Assembly: GCA_003249255.1 (NCBI GenBank)
Contig: QKJP01000049.1
Location: forward strand, 310,001-374,000
Direction: 5' to 3'
Length of the DNA: 64,000 bases
Source: Bacteroidales bacterium
GTDB taxonomy: Bacteria; Bacteroidota; Bacteroidia; Bacteroidales; Marinilabiliaceae
Under the pieces are notes generated by a model that ran no database searches, was not told the origin of the DNA, and was given only the letters and a program-made list of their open reading frames with translations. Shown piece by piece: positions 8,465 to 17,176 of this stretch; positions within the stretch are counted from its first letter, which is position 1, and each line of letters starts with the position of its first letter. Made by a program: the position numbers and the translations under genes.

Positions 8465-10804
8465 TTATTTTGAATCCTTACTGATGAAGAAGAAAGTTCC
8501 ATTTTCGTCTGATAAGCCTGCTATTTTACCAAATTTAGGACTCTGCTGATTATTTGCTGAAACTGCTTGTGTCACTTTTATCACAATCGATTCAATTGGA
8601 ATACATGAGTTTGGATTATTAGAGAGCATGTTTGCAAATGTTTTAGTAAACTGCGAGTTGTCTAATGCCAATTCATACCCTGCTGATGTGAAAACTTGTG
8701 AAGATTTAAGTTTTGAAGCTTGCCAATCACCACAATTTCGTTCGGTTATTTCACTTCTCATGGCTTGGTAGAATGTTGGACCTGACTCGCAAGCATCAGT
8801 AATAAGTAGCGTGTGCTCAAGGTGGTCATTAAACACTTGTAATGATGCTTTTAATTGATTGATGCTATAATAACTGTATTCATCGTTACGATTAGCGTCA
8901 ACAGGAATCCAATAACCTACATCATTTACAAATTTTCCGTGACCTGCATACCATACTAAAACTGAGCTTACACCATTGCTTTTAACTAGATCTCTTAATT
9001 CGATTTGGAAAAAACGTTCCATATCTGCTTTGCTCATATCTTTTTTGTGGATAATGTTGTGAATGTCGTATTGGGTAAGAGCCGAACGCATTAATGTAAC
9101 GTCTTGTCCGGGTCCATCAAGACTAGGGAAATTGATGTAGTTTGAATTTTCAATAAAGATAGCCCAAGTGCGCCCCATCGGATTGTTTTTTAAAAGCGAT
9201 ATTCCATCCCGATTTAACTTATATACCTGATCGACTTGATTCCCATGGATGTCTTTTGCACTTACGGTAAAGCTATTTTTGTTGCTGATGTCAATGGTTG
9301 CCATAAAACGAGGTTTGATATCATTCATTTTAAAACTGGCTGTTACACCATCTATAAAAATACTATTAATAGCACTCTCATCTTTAATGTTCCCTTCTAT
9401 GTAAAGAGTGTTGTTGTCAGAGTCTAAAAAGATTTCACCATTGTCTGAAGAATAGGGGGCCAATAGTGCAACCACAGGAGCATCTACTTCAGTTTTATGA
9501 AGTTTAAAGGTTGTTTCACTCACATTGTCATAGGCATCTATGGCTTTTACAATAAATGTTTCTGTATTTACCGTACCGATGGTTGCCTTAAAGGTTTTTT
9601 CTTCCTTCTCAAATGGAATATTCACATCATTTATTTTTACGGCTTTAATGGCACTTGCATCAATGATGGTTCCTGTGATTTCAATTTCATTTAAATTTTT
9701 GGCATAGTTAACCTCATTTGTATTTACCGGGGTAGGGTGGGTAATTACAATCTGAGGTTTATTGCTTTCTCTGTTTAATTCAAATAATCTGACATTTGCT
9801 TTGTCCAAAAGTTCTTGAGCATTTCCATCGTAAGCTTGTAATTCCGTTAGTTTTGTATAGTCTTTAATGGCTGCATTATAATTTGCTATTTGCTCATACG
9901 AATAAGCTCTTTTATAATATGCCTGAACATTAGTTTTATCCATTAAAATAACTTTATTAAAATCATTAATGGCATTCTGATGTTGGGTAAATTCTTGGTA
10001 GTACGTTCCGCGAATTAAATACAGGTCTGCATTGTTTGGATTCAACATGATGTTGCGTGACATGTCATTAATGGCACTTGGATAATCAATTAATGCAGCG
10101 TATACTCGACTTCTTATGAGATAGGCCTCTTGTCCTTTTTCTTTTGTAGCAACAGCTTTATTTGAGGTTACCAATGCCTTGTCTAGTTTGTTTAGTTCTA
10201 ATTCAAGCGTTGCCAATCCTAATAGAGCTTCTATGTAATTCGGTTTAAGTCTTAGTGCAGAATGATATTCTGATTCGGCAATGTCTTGAAAATTGGTTGC
10301 CTCAAAGGCTAAAGCTTTGTAGTAGTGTAATTCTGCTGTTTCTTGTAAGTTGAGGGCAATGTCTGCTGATGCAATAGCATTCGAATAGTCCTCTGTTTTT
10401 AAGAGCATCTGGGTTTGTAGTAGGTAAGCGTCAAATTTAACTTTCCGTTCTTCGAGTACCAATTTTACAAACTTTAGCCCTTTGTTGTAATCTTCTAATT
10501 CATAGCATATTTTAGCTGCTGAGAAATAGACAATTTCATCGTTGAATTCCAAAGAAATGAGCTTGTCAAAATCAGAAACTGCTTCTTTTAGTTGCTTGTT
10601 TTTTTCGAAAGCATAAGCTCTTTCAAGATAGGCATCCTCATAATTGGGATCGAGCTTAATCGCTTGTGTGTATTGCTCTATGGCATTGGTAAAATCATTA
10701 ATTTCCGAAAATTTTTTTCCGGCTTTAAAGAACTGTTTTGAGTTTTGTCCAAGTGTTGAAAAACAAATAGATAATAGTATAGACAGCAACAGAGAGTTTT
10801 TCAT
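8465..10804 (-). CDS. exported TPR protein with C-terminal caspase-like (C14) domain
   Basis: Predicted exported protein of 779 residues: signal peptide (MKNSLLLSILLSICFSTLGQ), about nine TPR repeats (roughly 20-345, for example DPNYEDAYLERAYAFEKN), a middle part with two Ig-like units (about 350-540, ALLAPYSSDNGEIF), then a caspase fold starting at GRTWAIFIENSNY (544). The catalytic dyad is visible as His622 in YAGHG and Cys672 in DACESG, so the peptidase is probably active. Caspase-TPR proteins are recurrent in Bacteroidota but their substrates are unknown; here the signal peptide places it in the envelope. It follows the small orphan and precedes the propeller receptor on the same strand. 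Confidence 0.88.
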   Translation of the reverse strand: MKNSLLLSILLSICFSTLGQNSKQFFKAGKKFSEINDFTNAIEQYTQAIKLDPNYEDAYLERAYAFEKNKQLKEAVSDFDKLISLEFNDEIVYFSAAKICYELEDYNKGLKFVKLVLEERKVKFDAYLLQTQMLLKTEDYSNAIASADIALNLQETAELHYYKALAFEATNFQDIAESEYHSALRLKPNYIEALLGLATLELELNKLDKALVTSNKAVATKEKGQEAYLIRSRVYAALIDYPSAINDMSRNIMLNPNNADLYLIRGTYYQEFTQHQNAINDFNKVILMDKTNVQAYYKRAYSYEQIANYNAAIKDYTKLTELQAYDGNAQELLDKANVRLFELNRESNKPQIVITHPTPVNTNEVNYAKNLNEIEITGTIIDASAIKAVKINDVNIPFEKEEKTFKATIGTVNTETFIVKAIDAYDNVSETTFKLHKTEVDAPVVALLAPYSSDNGEIFLDSDNNTLYIEGNIKDESAINSIFIDGVTASFKMNDIKPRFMATIDISNKNSFTVSAKDIHGNQVDQVYKLNRDGISLLKNNPMGRTWAIFIENSNYINFPSLDGPGQDVTLMRSALTQYDIHNIIHKKDMSKADMERFFQIELRDLVKSNGVSSVLVWYAGHGKFVNDVGYWIPVDANRNDEYSYYSINQLKASLQVFNDHLEHTLLITDACESGPTFYQAMRSEITERNCGDWQASKLKSSQVFTSAGYELALDNSQFTKTFANMLSNNPNSCIPIESIVIKVTQAVSANNQQSPKFGKIAGLSDENGTFFFISKDSK

Positions 10805-10992
10805 AGCTATTGTGTTATTGTTACAATAATTATAAATCTAATCAAAAAAATGGGAATGAAGAGTGTAAACCATTAAATCAAGACTCAAACATTCGATATT
10901 CTAAAAAAGATCGTTAATCGTATTAATTAAATCGCTTTTGATGGGTATAAAGTCATCTAAGCGTGACTTTAGGTTTTGTAATAACTTTGGGT

Positions 10993-11244
10993 TTATAGTT
11001 TGTGTAGATTTTTAATCTCAAATTCAAAGGTATTCGAAAAATCTATTTTCAAAGAGTCAAATTCTTCATCCAGTATCATTTTATAGCCGGTAATTAATTC
11101 GCTTGGTAGAGGTTTAATTCCTTTATTGCGTTTGAAGAAAGCTTTTATTTTTTGACAATCAGTACGTTCTATGGCAACAATACATTCTTGATCCATGCTT
11201 TCGTAAAACTCATATTCACTTTTAATTGTTCGAAGAAGGCCCAT
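10993..11244 (-). CDS. small hypothetical protein
   Basis: An 83-residue ATG-started frame with no recognised family. It is charged, rich in Glu, Asp and Lys, with no signal peptide or membrane segment, and predicted mixed helix (IKSEYEFYESMDQEC, FKRNKGIKPLPSELI). It lies alone between the caspase-like gene and the divergent OmpL47-like gene, about 190 bases from the former. Composition looks coding, and nothing overlaps it on the other strand, but its reality is only moderately supported. Confidence 0.5.
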   Translation of the reverse strand: MGLLRTIKSEYEFYESMDQECIVAIERTDCQKIKAFFKRNKGIKPLPSELITGYKMILDEEFDSLKIDFSNTFEFEIKNLHKL

Positions 11245-11382
11245 AAGTGTTATTTTCTGTTAAATGTAATTTTACTGTAAATATAATGTTTTGATTAAAG
11301 GTTTAATAGAATAGATGAATACTCTTAACTTCTTATTCATCTTGCCGTATTATTGATAAATAAACCAAATAATACTTGTCCT

Positions 11383-13140
11383 ATGAAGTTATGTCTTAAT
11401 GTTGTTGGTATATTGGTGTTTAGTATATTGTTTGCCTCAGCACAGGAACCGCAAACTCATCCAATGAAAATGTTTACTGATACAGACGGTAAACTTTATA
11501 TTAATAAAACCCAGCCGATGTATTTGTTTTTAGGAACTTCGGCAGATCCTACGCAAGTTGAGAAACTGCCCAGCCAAAGTACACCCAAGTATGCAAATCC
11601 CTTTTACTTTGATACCGAAGGAAGAAATACGATTCGAACCCCTTCGCAGGTTGATCCGGTAACTAAAAAAGCAGTAGTTCCTGAAGCTGATATTATTTTC
11701 GATGTTTATGCAGATGGCTTAGCCCCATCCACCGGGGTTAAATTTTCGAATGCCAGTAAATATATTAAAGAGAGTAAAATTATTTATGGAAAAGGTTTAG
11801 GAATTAGCTTAAACGCAGGAGATCAAGTGTCAGGTGTCGATCAGGTGTTTTATTCTATTGATGGGGCTCCATATAAGAAGTATGAAGATACCATCCGATT
11901 GAATGTCGAAAAAGATTATTCACTTAAGTATTATAGTGTGGATCGAGTTGGAAACGTTGAATTACCCAAAATTCGTGAGTTTACTCTTGACGTAACGGCA
12001 CCTGTTGTAGCTTGGAAATTATTAGGAGATGTAGCTGATAAAAACGCATTGTCAGGAAGGTCAAAAATTGAACTTTTAGCAAAAGATGAAATTTCGGGGG
12101 TTAAAAAGATATTTTATCAAATCGATGAAGGCCCGCTTAAAACTTATTTAAGCCCAATACCATTAAATGAGATACCCGATGGAGATCATGCTTTTAAATT
12201 TTTTGCTGATGATAACGTTTCTAACACCAGTAAAGGGGGAGATCTTGATAATGGATTATCCATTCATGCTTTTATCGTGGATAAAACACCTCCAACTGCC
12301 AGCATTGAATTAGAAGGAGATGTGTACAATGGCCAATATACTTATGTTTCTCCCAGAACGAAAGTGAAGTTAAGCGGAGAGGATGATTTATTTGGAATTA
12401 AAAAAATTAACTATTCCATTAACTCTACTTCACTGGAAGAGCAATATGGCGAACCGTTTAATCTATTAGATCAGGAAGGCTTTCAGGCCATCAGAGCACA
12501 GTCGTGGGATTATGTCGCAAATAAATCATTGATGCAGAAGAAAACGGTATTCTATGATAAAGAAGCGCCCGTTTCAGGAATTCAGTATTTGTCGCCAAAG
12601 TTTTTTGCACGGGATACCTTATTTATTAGCGAAAGTACTAGTATCTCATTGTTTTCAAAAGATGCTGCTGCCGGTGTCCAAAAGATCGAATACAAAGTAG
12701 ATAATGGAGGATATGTTGAGGGTAAACAATTGAAACTGACTGGAAGTGGACTTCATAAAATTGCCTTTAAAGCTTATGATCATGTAAATAATGAAGAGCT
12801 GTTTAAAACAAGTGAAGTGGTTGTGGATATTGATGGTCCAGAAGTGTATGTTAATTTTAGTATTAAATCTATTCGTCAAGAAGTTGTAGATGGCGAAACG
12901 ATAGAGGTGTATCCGCCTTATGTAAATATGTATATTGGAGCTACAGATAGATATTGTGGTACTCAGTCCATTTTCTATACCATTGATGGAGGAGTTAAGC
13001 GTGATTATGCAGTTGGAAGTAATCCTTCTGATGTACAGATGTTTACTAAAGAGAAGATGTATTCCGTTTTGGTTGAGGCTGTTGATAAGCTTGGAAATAA
13101 AGGAACTAAGACTGTTCGTTTTAAAATAGCTAGCAAGTAG
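11383..13140 (+). CDS. exported repeat protein with OmpL47-like/Ig-like units, copy 1
   Basis: Predicted exported protein of 585 residues. The ATG at 11383 is chosen because it starts a clean signal peptide (MKLCLNVVGILVFSILFASAQ); the frame extends upstream only to a TTG. The body holds at least four copies of a beta unit with the pattern SGVxxxFYSIDGxPYKxY followed by DYSLKYYSVDRVGNVE, as in OmpL47-type and related Ig-like domains. The N-terminal block (FDTEGRNTIRTPSQVDP) and the last 95 residues are almost identical in the next gene, a tandem paralogue. No type IX C-terminal signal is visible. The function is unknown; surface or periplasmic adhesion is a guess from the fold. Confidence 0.85.
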   Translation: MKLCLNVVGILVFSILFASAQEPQTHPMKMFTDTDGKLYINKTQPMYLFLGTSADPTQVEKLPSQSTPKYANPFYFDTEGRNTIRTPSQVDPVTKKAVVPEADIIFDVYADGLAPSTGVKFSNASKYIKESKIIYGKGLGISLNAGDQVSGVDQVFYSIDGAPYKKYEDTIRLNVEKDYSLKYYSVDRVGNVELPKIREFTLDVTAPVVAWKLLGDVADKNALSGRSKIELLAKDEISGVKKIFYQIDEGPLKTYLSPIPLNEIPDGDHAFKFFADDNVSNTSKGGDLDNGLSIHAFIVDKTPPTASIELEGDVYNGQYTYVSPRTKVKLSGEDDLFGIKKINYSINSTSLEEQYGEPFNLLDQEGFQAIRAQSWDYVANKSLMQKKTVFYDKEAPVSGIQYLSPKFFARDTLFISESTSISLFSKDAAAGVQKIEYKVDNGGYVEGKQLKLTGSGLHKIAFKAYDHVNNEELFKTSEVVVDIDGPEVYVNFSIKSIRQEVVDGETIEVYPPYVNMYIGATDRYCGTQSIFYTIDGGVKRDYAVGSNPSDVQMFTKEKMYSVLVEAVDKLGNKGTKTVRFKIASK

Positions 13141-13159
13141 TTTTGTAAGTGAGAAAAAA

Positions 13160-13193
13160 AGTACGATAGGGCATATTTGCTCATCGTGCTTTT
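13160..13193 (+). terminator. hairpin after OmpL47-like copy 1
   Basis: AGTACGAT (13160-13167) pairs with ATCGTGCT (13183-13190, one G-U pair) and runs into TTTT. It lies 20 bases after the stop codon and suggests the two paralogues are not simply read as one message. Confidence 0.55.
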
Positions 13194-13348
13194 AAAATGT
13201 ACTGTTTTGAAAAACTGTAGTCGTTTTGGTGCCGATTGATGATGTATGAAGAGCTGTGAAGAATTAGTGAATTTTCCCAAGCGATAATTTTTTCCAAAGA
13301 ATAACTATTAATATTTTAGTGCATAGTAGAAAATAAACTCTGAAAGGT

Positions 13349-15109
13349 ATGAGATTATTAATTACACTGTTTTCGTTATGGTTCTTTTTTATTAATAATG
13401 TTGTAGCTCAAAATCAATTAGAGCATGCCCAAAAGACTTATACCAGTTCGGATGGAAGGCTTTATGTGAATAAAAATCAACCCATTTATCTTTTTATTGG
13501 GGCAACACCTGATGCTTCTAATTTGCAAAAACTAAGTAGTCAACAATCACCTCAAAGTGTAAATCCCTTATATTTTGAAAAAGAAGGCAGAAATGCAATC
13601 AGAACACCCTCACAGGTCGATCCAATTACTAAAAAAGTTGTAATGCCTGAGGCTGATATCATTTTTGATGTGTATGCTGATGGAATTTCCCCCAAAAGTA
13701 GTGCTAAGTTTTTAAACGCAACCCGATTTCTTAAAGAGGGCAAAGTGATCTATGGAAATAATTTGGTGGTAAATTTAAAAACCTTCGATGAAGTTTCCGG
13801 TATAGATAAATTATATTATTCAATAGATGGAGGGCCATATAAAACCTATAAAGATTCTCTAAGCTTTGAGCAAGAAAAAGATTATGAGCTTAAATTTTAT
13901 GGCGTTGATCATGTAGGTAATGTAGAGCAAGTCAACGAGTATGCATTTGTTGTAGATAAAACAGCACCAACTGTGTCATGGGAAATTGTCGGAAATGCGA
14001 ATAAAGATACCTTATCCGGAAATGCTAAAATTAAATTAAGTGCCTTTGATGATGTTGCAGGGGTTAAACATTTGTATTATCAGATTGATGAAAAGCCGGC
14101 TATCTTATATACTACTCCTATTTCTTTGTCTCAGTTTTCAGGGGGAGGTCATTCTTTTAAGTTTTTTGCAATAGATAATGTAGCTAATTCCAGCGATAGA
14201 AACTCAGATGGTGAAGCTTCTTTAGCCGCCATTAAAGATTTTATCATTGATAATACCCCACCCAAAGCTACTTTTCTTGTAATTGGTGATTATTATAAAA
14301 ATGGAAGTTTAGAATTTATTTCTCCTCGCACCCGATTAAAGTTAGACGGTGAAGATGATATGCTTTTTATTGATCGGGTTCAATATTCGATCAATAGTAC
14401 GGATTTGAAAATGGAATATTCCGAACCGTTTAAGTTTGAGGAGATTGGAAAAAATATTGTTTGGTATCAAGCTGTTGATATGGTTGAGAATAAATCATCT
14501 ATCCAACAGAAATCTTTTTATGTGGATGGAGATGCTCCTGTATCCGGAATAACTTATAAGAATCCTAAGTTTTTTGCTCGTGATACATTGTTTATTGGCG
14601 AAGATACCGATATAACTATTTTTTCAAAAGATCATGGTGCCGGAGTCAAAGAGATTGATTATAAAATAGATAATGGTAATTTTATTATGGGAAGTACCTT
14701 GAAATTAACTGGCGGAGGGTATCATAAGATTGAATTTAAATCTTTAGACAATGTTAATAATGAGGAAGTTATAAAGACTAGTGAAGTTGTTGTTGATGTG
14801 GATGGTCCGGAGGTATTTGTCCGGTTTAGTATTAAGTCTATTCGTCAGGAAGTTGTAGATGGCGAAACAATTGAAGTTTACCCTCCTTATGTCAATATGT
14901 ATATAGGGGCTACAGATCGATATTGTGGCACGCAATCTATTTTTTATACCATTGATGGAGGGATAAGAAGAGATTATTCCATTGGAAGTAATCCCTCAGA
15001 TGTTCAGATGTTTAATGCCGAGAAAATATATACTGTACTTGTGGAGGCGTATGATAAGCTAGGAAATAAAGGTTCAAAAAACATTCGGTTTAGAATAGCA
15101 AATAGATAA
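13349..15109 (+). CDS. exported repeat protein with OmpL47-like/Ig-like units, copy 2
   Basis: A 586-residue tandem paralogue of the preceding gene with the same layout: signal peptide (MRLLITLFSLWFFFINNVVAQ), a conserved N-terminal block (FEKEGRNAIRTPSQVDPITKK), repeated units such as SGIDKLYYSIDGGPYKTY, and a nearly invariant C-terminal domain (about residues 490-586, including EVYPPYVNMYIGATDRY). The middle units have drifted more than the two ends. It ends at a strong terminator. The 208-base gap between the copies holds a hairpin and no gene. The role is unknown; the duplication suggests paired or specialised surface components. Confidence 0.85.
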   Translation: MRLLITLFSLWFFFINNVVAQNQLEHAQKTYTSSDGRLYVNKNQPIYLFIGATPDASNLQKLSSQQSPQSVNPLYFEKEGRNAIRTPSQVDPITKKVVMPEADIIFDVYADGISPKSSAKFLNATRFLKEGKVIYGNNLVVNLKTFDEVSGIDKLYYSIDGGPYKTYKDSLSFEQEKDYELKFYGVDHVGNVEQVNEYAFVVDKTAPTVSWEIVGNANKDTLSGNAKIKLSAFDDVAGVKHLYYQIDEKPAILYTTPISLSQFSGGGHSFKFFAIDNVANSSDRNSDGEASLAAIKDFIIDNTPPKATFLVIGDYYKNGSLEFISPRTRLKLDGEDDMLFIDRVQYSINSTDLKMEYSEPFKFEEIGKNIVWYQAVDMVENKSSIQQKSFYVDGDAPVSGITYKNPKFFARDTLFIGEDTDITIFSKDHGAGVKEIDYKIDNGNFIMGSTLKLTGGGYHKIEFKSLDNVNNEEVIKTSEVVVDVDGPEVFVRFSIKSIRQEVVDGETIEVYPPYVNMYIGATDRYCGTQSIFYTIDGGIRRDYSIGSNPSDVQMFNAEKIYTVLVEAYDKLGNKGSKNIRFRIANR

Positions 15110-15120
15110 ACCTGAGAATA

Positions 15121-15146
15121 GGTGGAGTTGTATAACTCTACCTTTT
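15121..15146 (+). terminator. rho-independent terminator after OmpL47-like copy 2
   Basis: GGTGGAGTT (15121-15129) and AACTCTACC (15134-15142) form a 9-bp stem with one G-U pair and a 4-base loop, followed by TTTT. It lies between two convergent genes. Confidence 0.75.
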
Positions 15147-15147
15147 A

Positions 15148-16029
15148 TTATAGCTTTATGTTTAGCTGAATAATGAATTCTTTTAGCGTTTTAGACGAAG
15201 AGAACAGAATACCTTTCTTATTCATAAATGTACTTTGTTTATTGTTTAAGTTGAGCTTTTCTCCTTGAATATCAGAGGCAAATAACCCAAGTTCCCTATA
15301 AATGCAAGCGGTTGCTGCATAATCCCATATGCTTCCACCGCCATCTTGTTTTTTTGGAAGTTTAAAATAGCACGCGGGCTGGTTTTCAATTGCCCAAATG
15401 GCATTCATGGCAGCGCCACCATGAGCAATTAGATTTACCTTGCATAAATTATTTATTAGACCAAATTCATTTAATTCTCTAATGATAGGGTTAAAGAGTT
15501 GGTGTTTTTTAAAACTTCTGTCGCAAATAACAGTTAGGTTGTCAAGGTGTTGAGATGGACTTATGTGCCAAGGTTTATGATTTAAAAAAGCTCCGCCATT
15601 TTTTATGGCATGATATAATTGATTCTTGTTCGGGTCGTATATCACTCCAATGTGCGGTGTTCCATTTTGTGCTACCAAAGCTATTGAAACTGCATATCCT
15701 GAAGTTCCTTCCGTGAAGGGAAGGGTGCCGTCAAGGGGATCAATGCACCAAAAGAATTCCTTTTCGAAGCGGCTGGAGTCGTCATGGCTCTCTTCTGCTA
15801 AAACACCAAGGTTATACTTTTCAATGTTGTGATTTAAAGTGTCAAGTATTAATTTTTCACTTAATAAATCGACTTCGGTAAGCACCTGTGATGCAAGACT
15901 ATCTCCCGCAACTTTTGTTTGAGTCTTGGGAATTCTTGCACCATAAGATGAAATAAGCTGCCCGGCATCTTGAGCAGCTTTTAGGGCGTCTTGTAATAAA
16001 GTATTTAAATCTTTGGAAGAGAGTGGCAT
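15148..16029 (-). CDS. inositol monophosphatase family phosphatase
   Basis: Lithium-sensitive sugar-phosphatase fold enzyme of 293 residues that needs Mg2+. The metal-binding motifs are visible: EESHDD, WCIDPLDGTLPF and the C-terminal GGSIWDYAATACIYRE. The sequence around these resembles CysQ-like 3'(2'),5'-bisphosphate nucleotidases and archaeal-type inositol phosphatases equally well, so the substrate is left open. It starts with ATG 4 bases after the kinase gene upstream on the same strand, so the two are very likely co-transcribed and may act on the same small phosphorylated metabolite. Confidence 0.88.
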   Translation of the reverse strand: MPLSSKDLNTLLQDALKAAQDAGQLISSYGARIPKTQTKVAGDSLASQVLTEVDLLSEKLILDTLNHNIEKYNLGVLAEESHDDSSRFEKEFFWCIDPLDGTLPFTEGTSGYAVSIALVAQNGTPHIGVIYDPNKNQLYHAIKNGGAFLNHKPWHISPSQHLDNLTVICDRSFKKHQLFNPIIRELNEFGLINNLCKVNLIAHGGAAMNAIWAIENQPACYFKLPKKQDGGGSIWDYAATACIYRELGLFASDIQGEKLNLNNKQSTFMNKKGILFSSSKTLKEFIIQLNIKL

Positions 16030-16033
16030 CGCA

Positions 16034-17011
16034 TTAGTTTGTTAAGCTTTCCACAACTTGCTTGGCTAACCTCTCACTGTAACTGTTTATTTTCCAGTGA
16101 TCAGGGCGCCAACCTTTTAAAAAGCGATGAAAGTCGGTCCAGGCCACCGGATATAATGCTCGCCAATCAGCTTCTAGTTCATCCAGATTGATGTTTTTAT
16201 TTCGTTTCGTGAGAGCCATTCTAAGTTCTTGGAAATAGAAATCGAGTAATGTAGTTTCAAGTTTTTCACAATCCTCTTCGAATAAGCAGCTTCCGATAAA
16301 GTAAGCCACATCCTTCATGCCGCATCCTCCACCAACATATTGAAAATCAACTGCTGCTACTTTTGTTCCATCTGAAGAAAAGCAGAAATTTGCCAATTTG
16401 GCATCCCCGTGTACAAATGTTTGGTAAGGTGAGTCCTGAAGTTTCTTATCAATGGTTCGGGCAGCTTTCTTCAGTGGGATGTCATTCATAACCTTGTATT
16501 CATCAGGCCGCGTATCGAGGTGCCAATAGGTGCCCACTTCCCATAAATATTCCGAGGTTTCCCCCATAAAGGTCGCGTGAAAATTTGCAAGCCAAGTCAG
16601 ACAAACCTTAATGCCTTTAAGCGAAATGTTCTTTTTTCTTCGAGGATACCCACTGCTGTTTAGGTCTTCAAGAACCAACATGATTTCATCATTTTTTGAC
16701 TCAATGGCAAAGCATTCCGGAATGCGACAGGAGTCATCGCAACGATGTGCCCAGCGATCATACCAAACCGTTTCTACAAGATAGGATTTGATTTTGCGTT
16801 CATGGGCAAATTCTGTATTCCAACCATGTGGTTGATTGGAGTGTTCTGGTAAAATGACGTGTTTAACAACTACAGTTTCCCGGTCGGCTCCCTTTAATCC
16901 ATAACGGATTATTTTTCCATACCCACTCCATAGATTCTGTATTGTTTCAACTTCAAAAATATCATCGGCCCCCGTTGACTTAAGGGTAATTGCCTTAAAC
17001 AGGTTATTCAT
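16034..17011 (-). CDS. phosphotransferase of the APH/CHK-like (ecdysteroid-kinase-like) family
   Basis: Cytosolic small-molecule kinase fold of 325 residues. The catalytic loop is [11 protein letters not shown] (HGDxxxxN) and the metal-binding motif is VDFQYVGGG (DFQ in place of the DFG of protein kinases); an N-lobe lysine is in [12 protein letters not shown]. The surrounding sequence resembles the family of choline/aminoglycoside kinase-like and ecdysteroid-kinase-like proteins, whose bacterial substrates are mostly unknown. Tight coupling (4 bases) to the phosphatase gene suggests a kinase/phosphatase pair working on one metabolite, which is inference. Confidence 0.82.
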   Translation of the reverse strand: MNNLFKAITLKSTGADDIFEVETIQNLWSGYGKIIRYGLKGADRETVVVKHVILPEHSNQPHGWNTEFAHERKIKSYLVETVWYDRWAHRCDDSCRIPECFAIESKNDEIMLVLEDLNSSGYPRRKKNISLKGIKVCLTWLANFHATFMGETSEYLWEVGTYWHLDTRPDEYKVMNDIPLKKAARTIDKKLQDSPYQTFVHGDAKLANFCFSSDGTKVAAVDFQYVGGGCGMKDVAYFIGSCLFEEDCEKLETTLLDFYFQELRMALTKRNKNINLDELEADWRALYPVAWTDFHRFLKGWRPDHWKINSYSERLAKQVVESLTN

Positions 17012-17176
17012 CTTGAATCTTCATAAAATGTATTGGACGTAAATATAGCATTTCTTTATTACTCTTCCTTACTGTGGTGTTAAAGCCAGTGTTCTGAAAT
17101 TTCCGTGAGTTCAATAAATTGTTGTGTGAAGATTATTTGTTTGTTGGTGAATAACGTTTGGTTATAGGTTTAGTTT

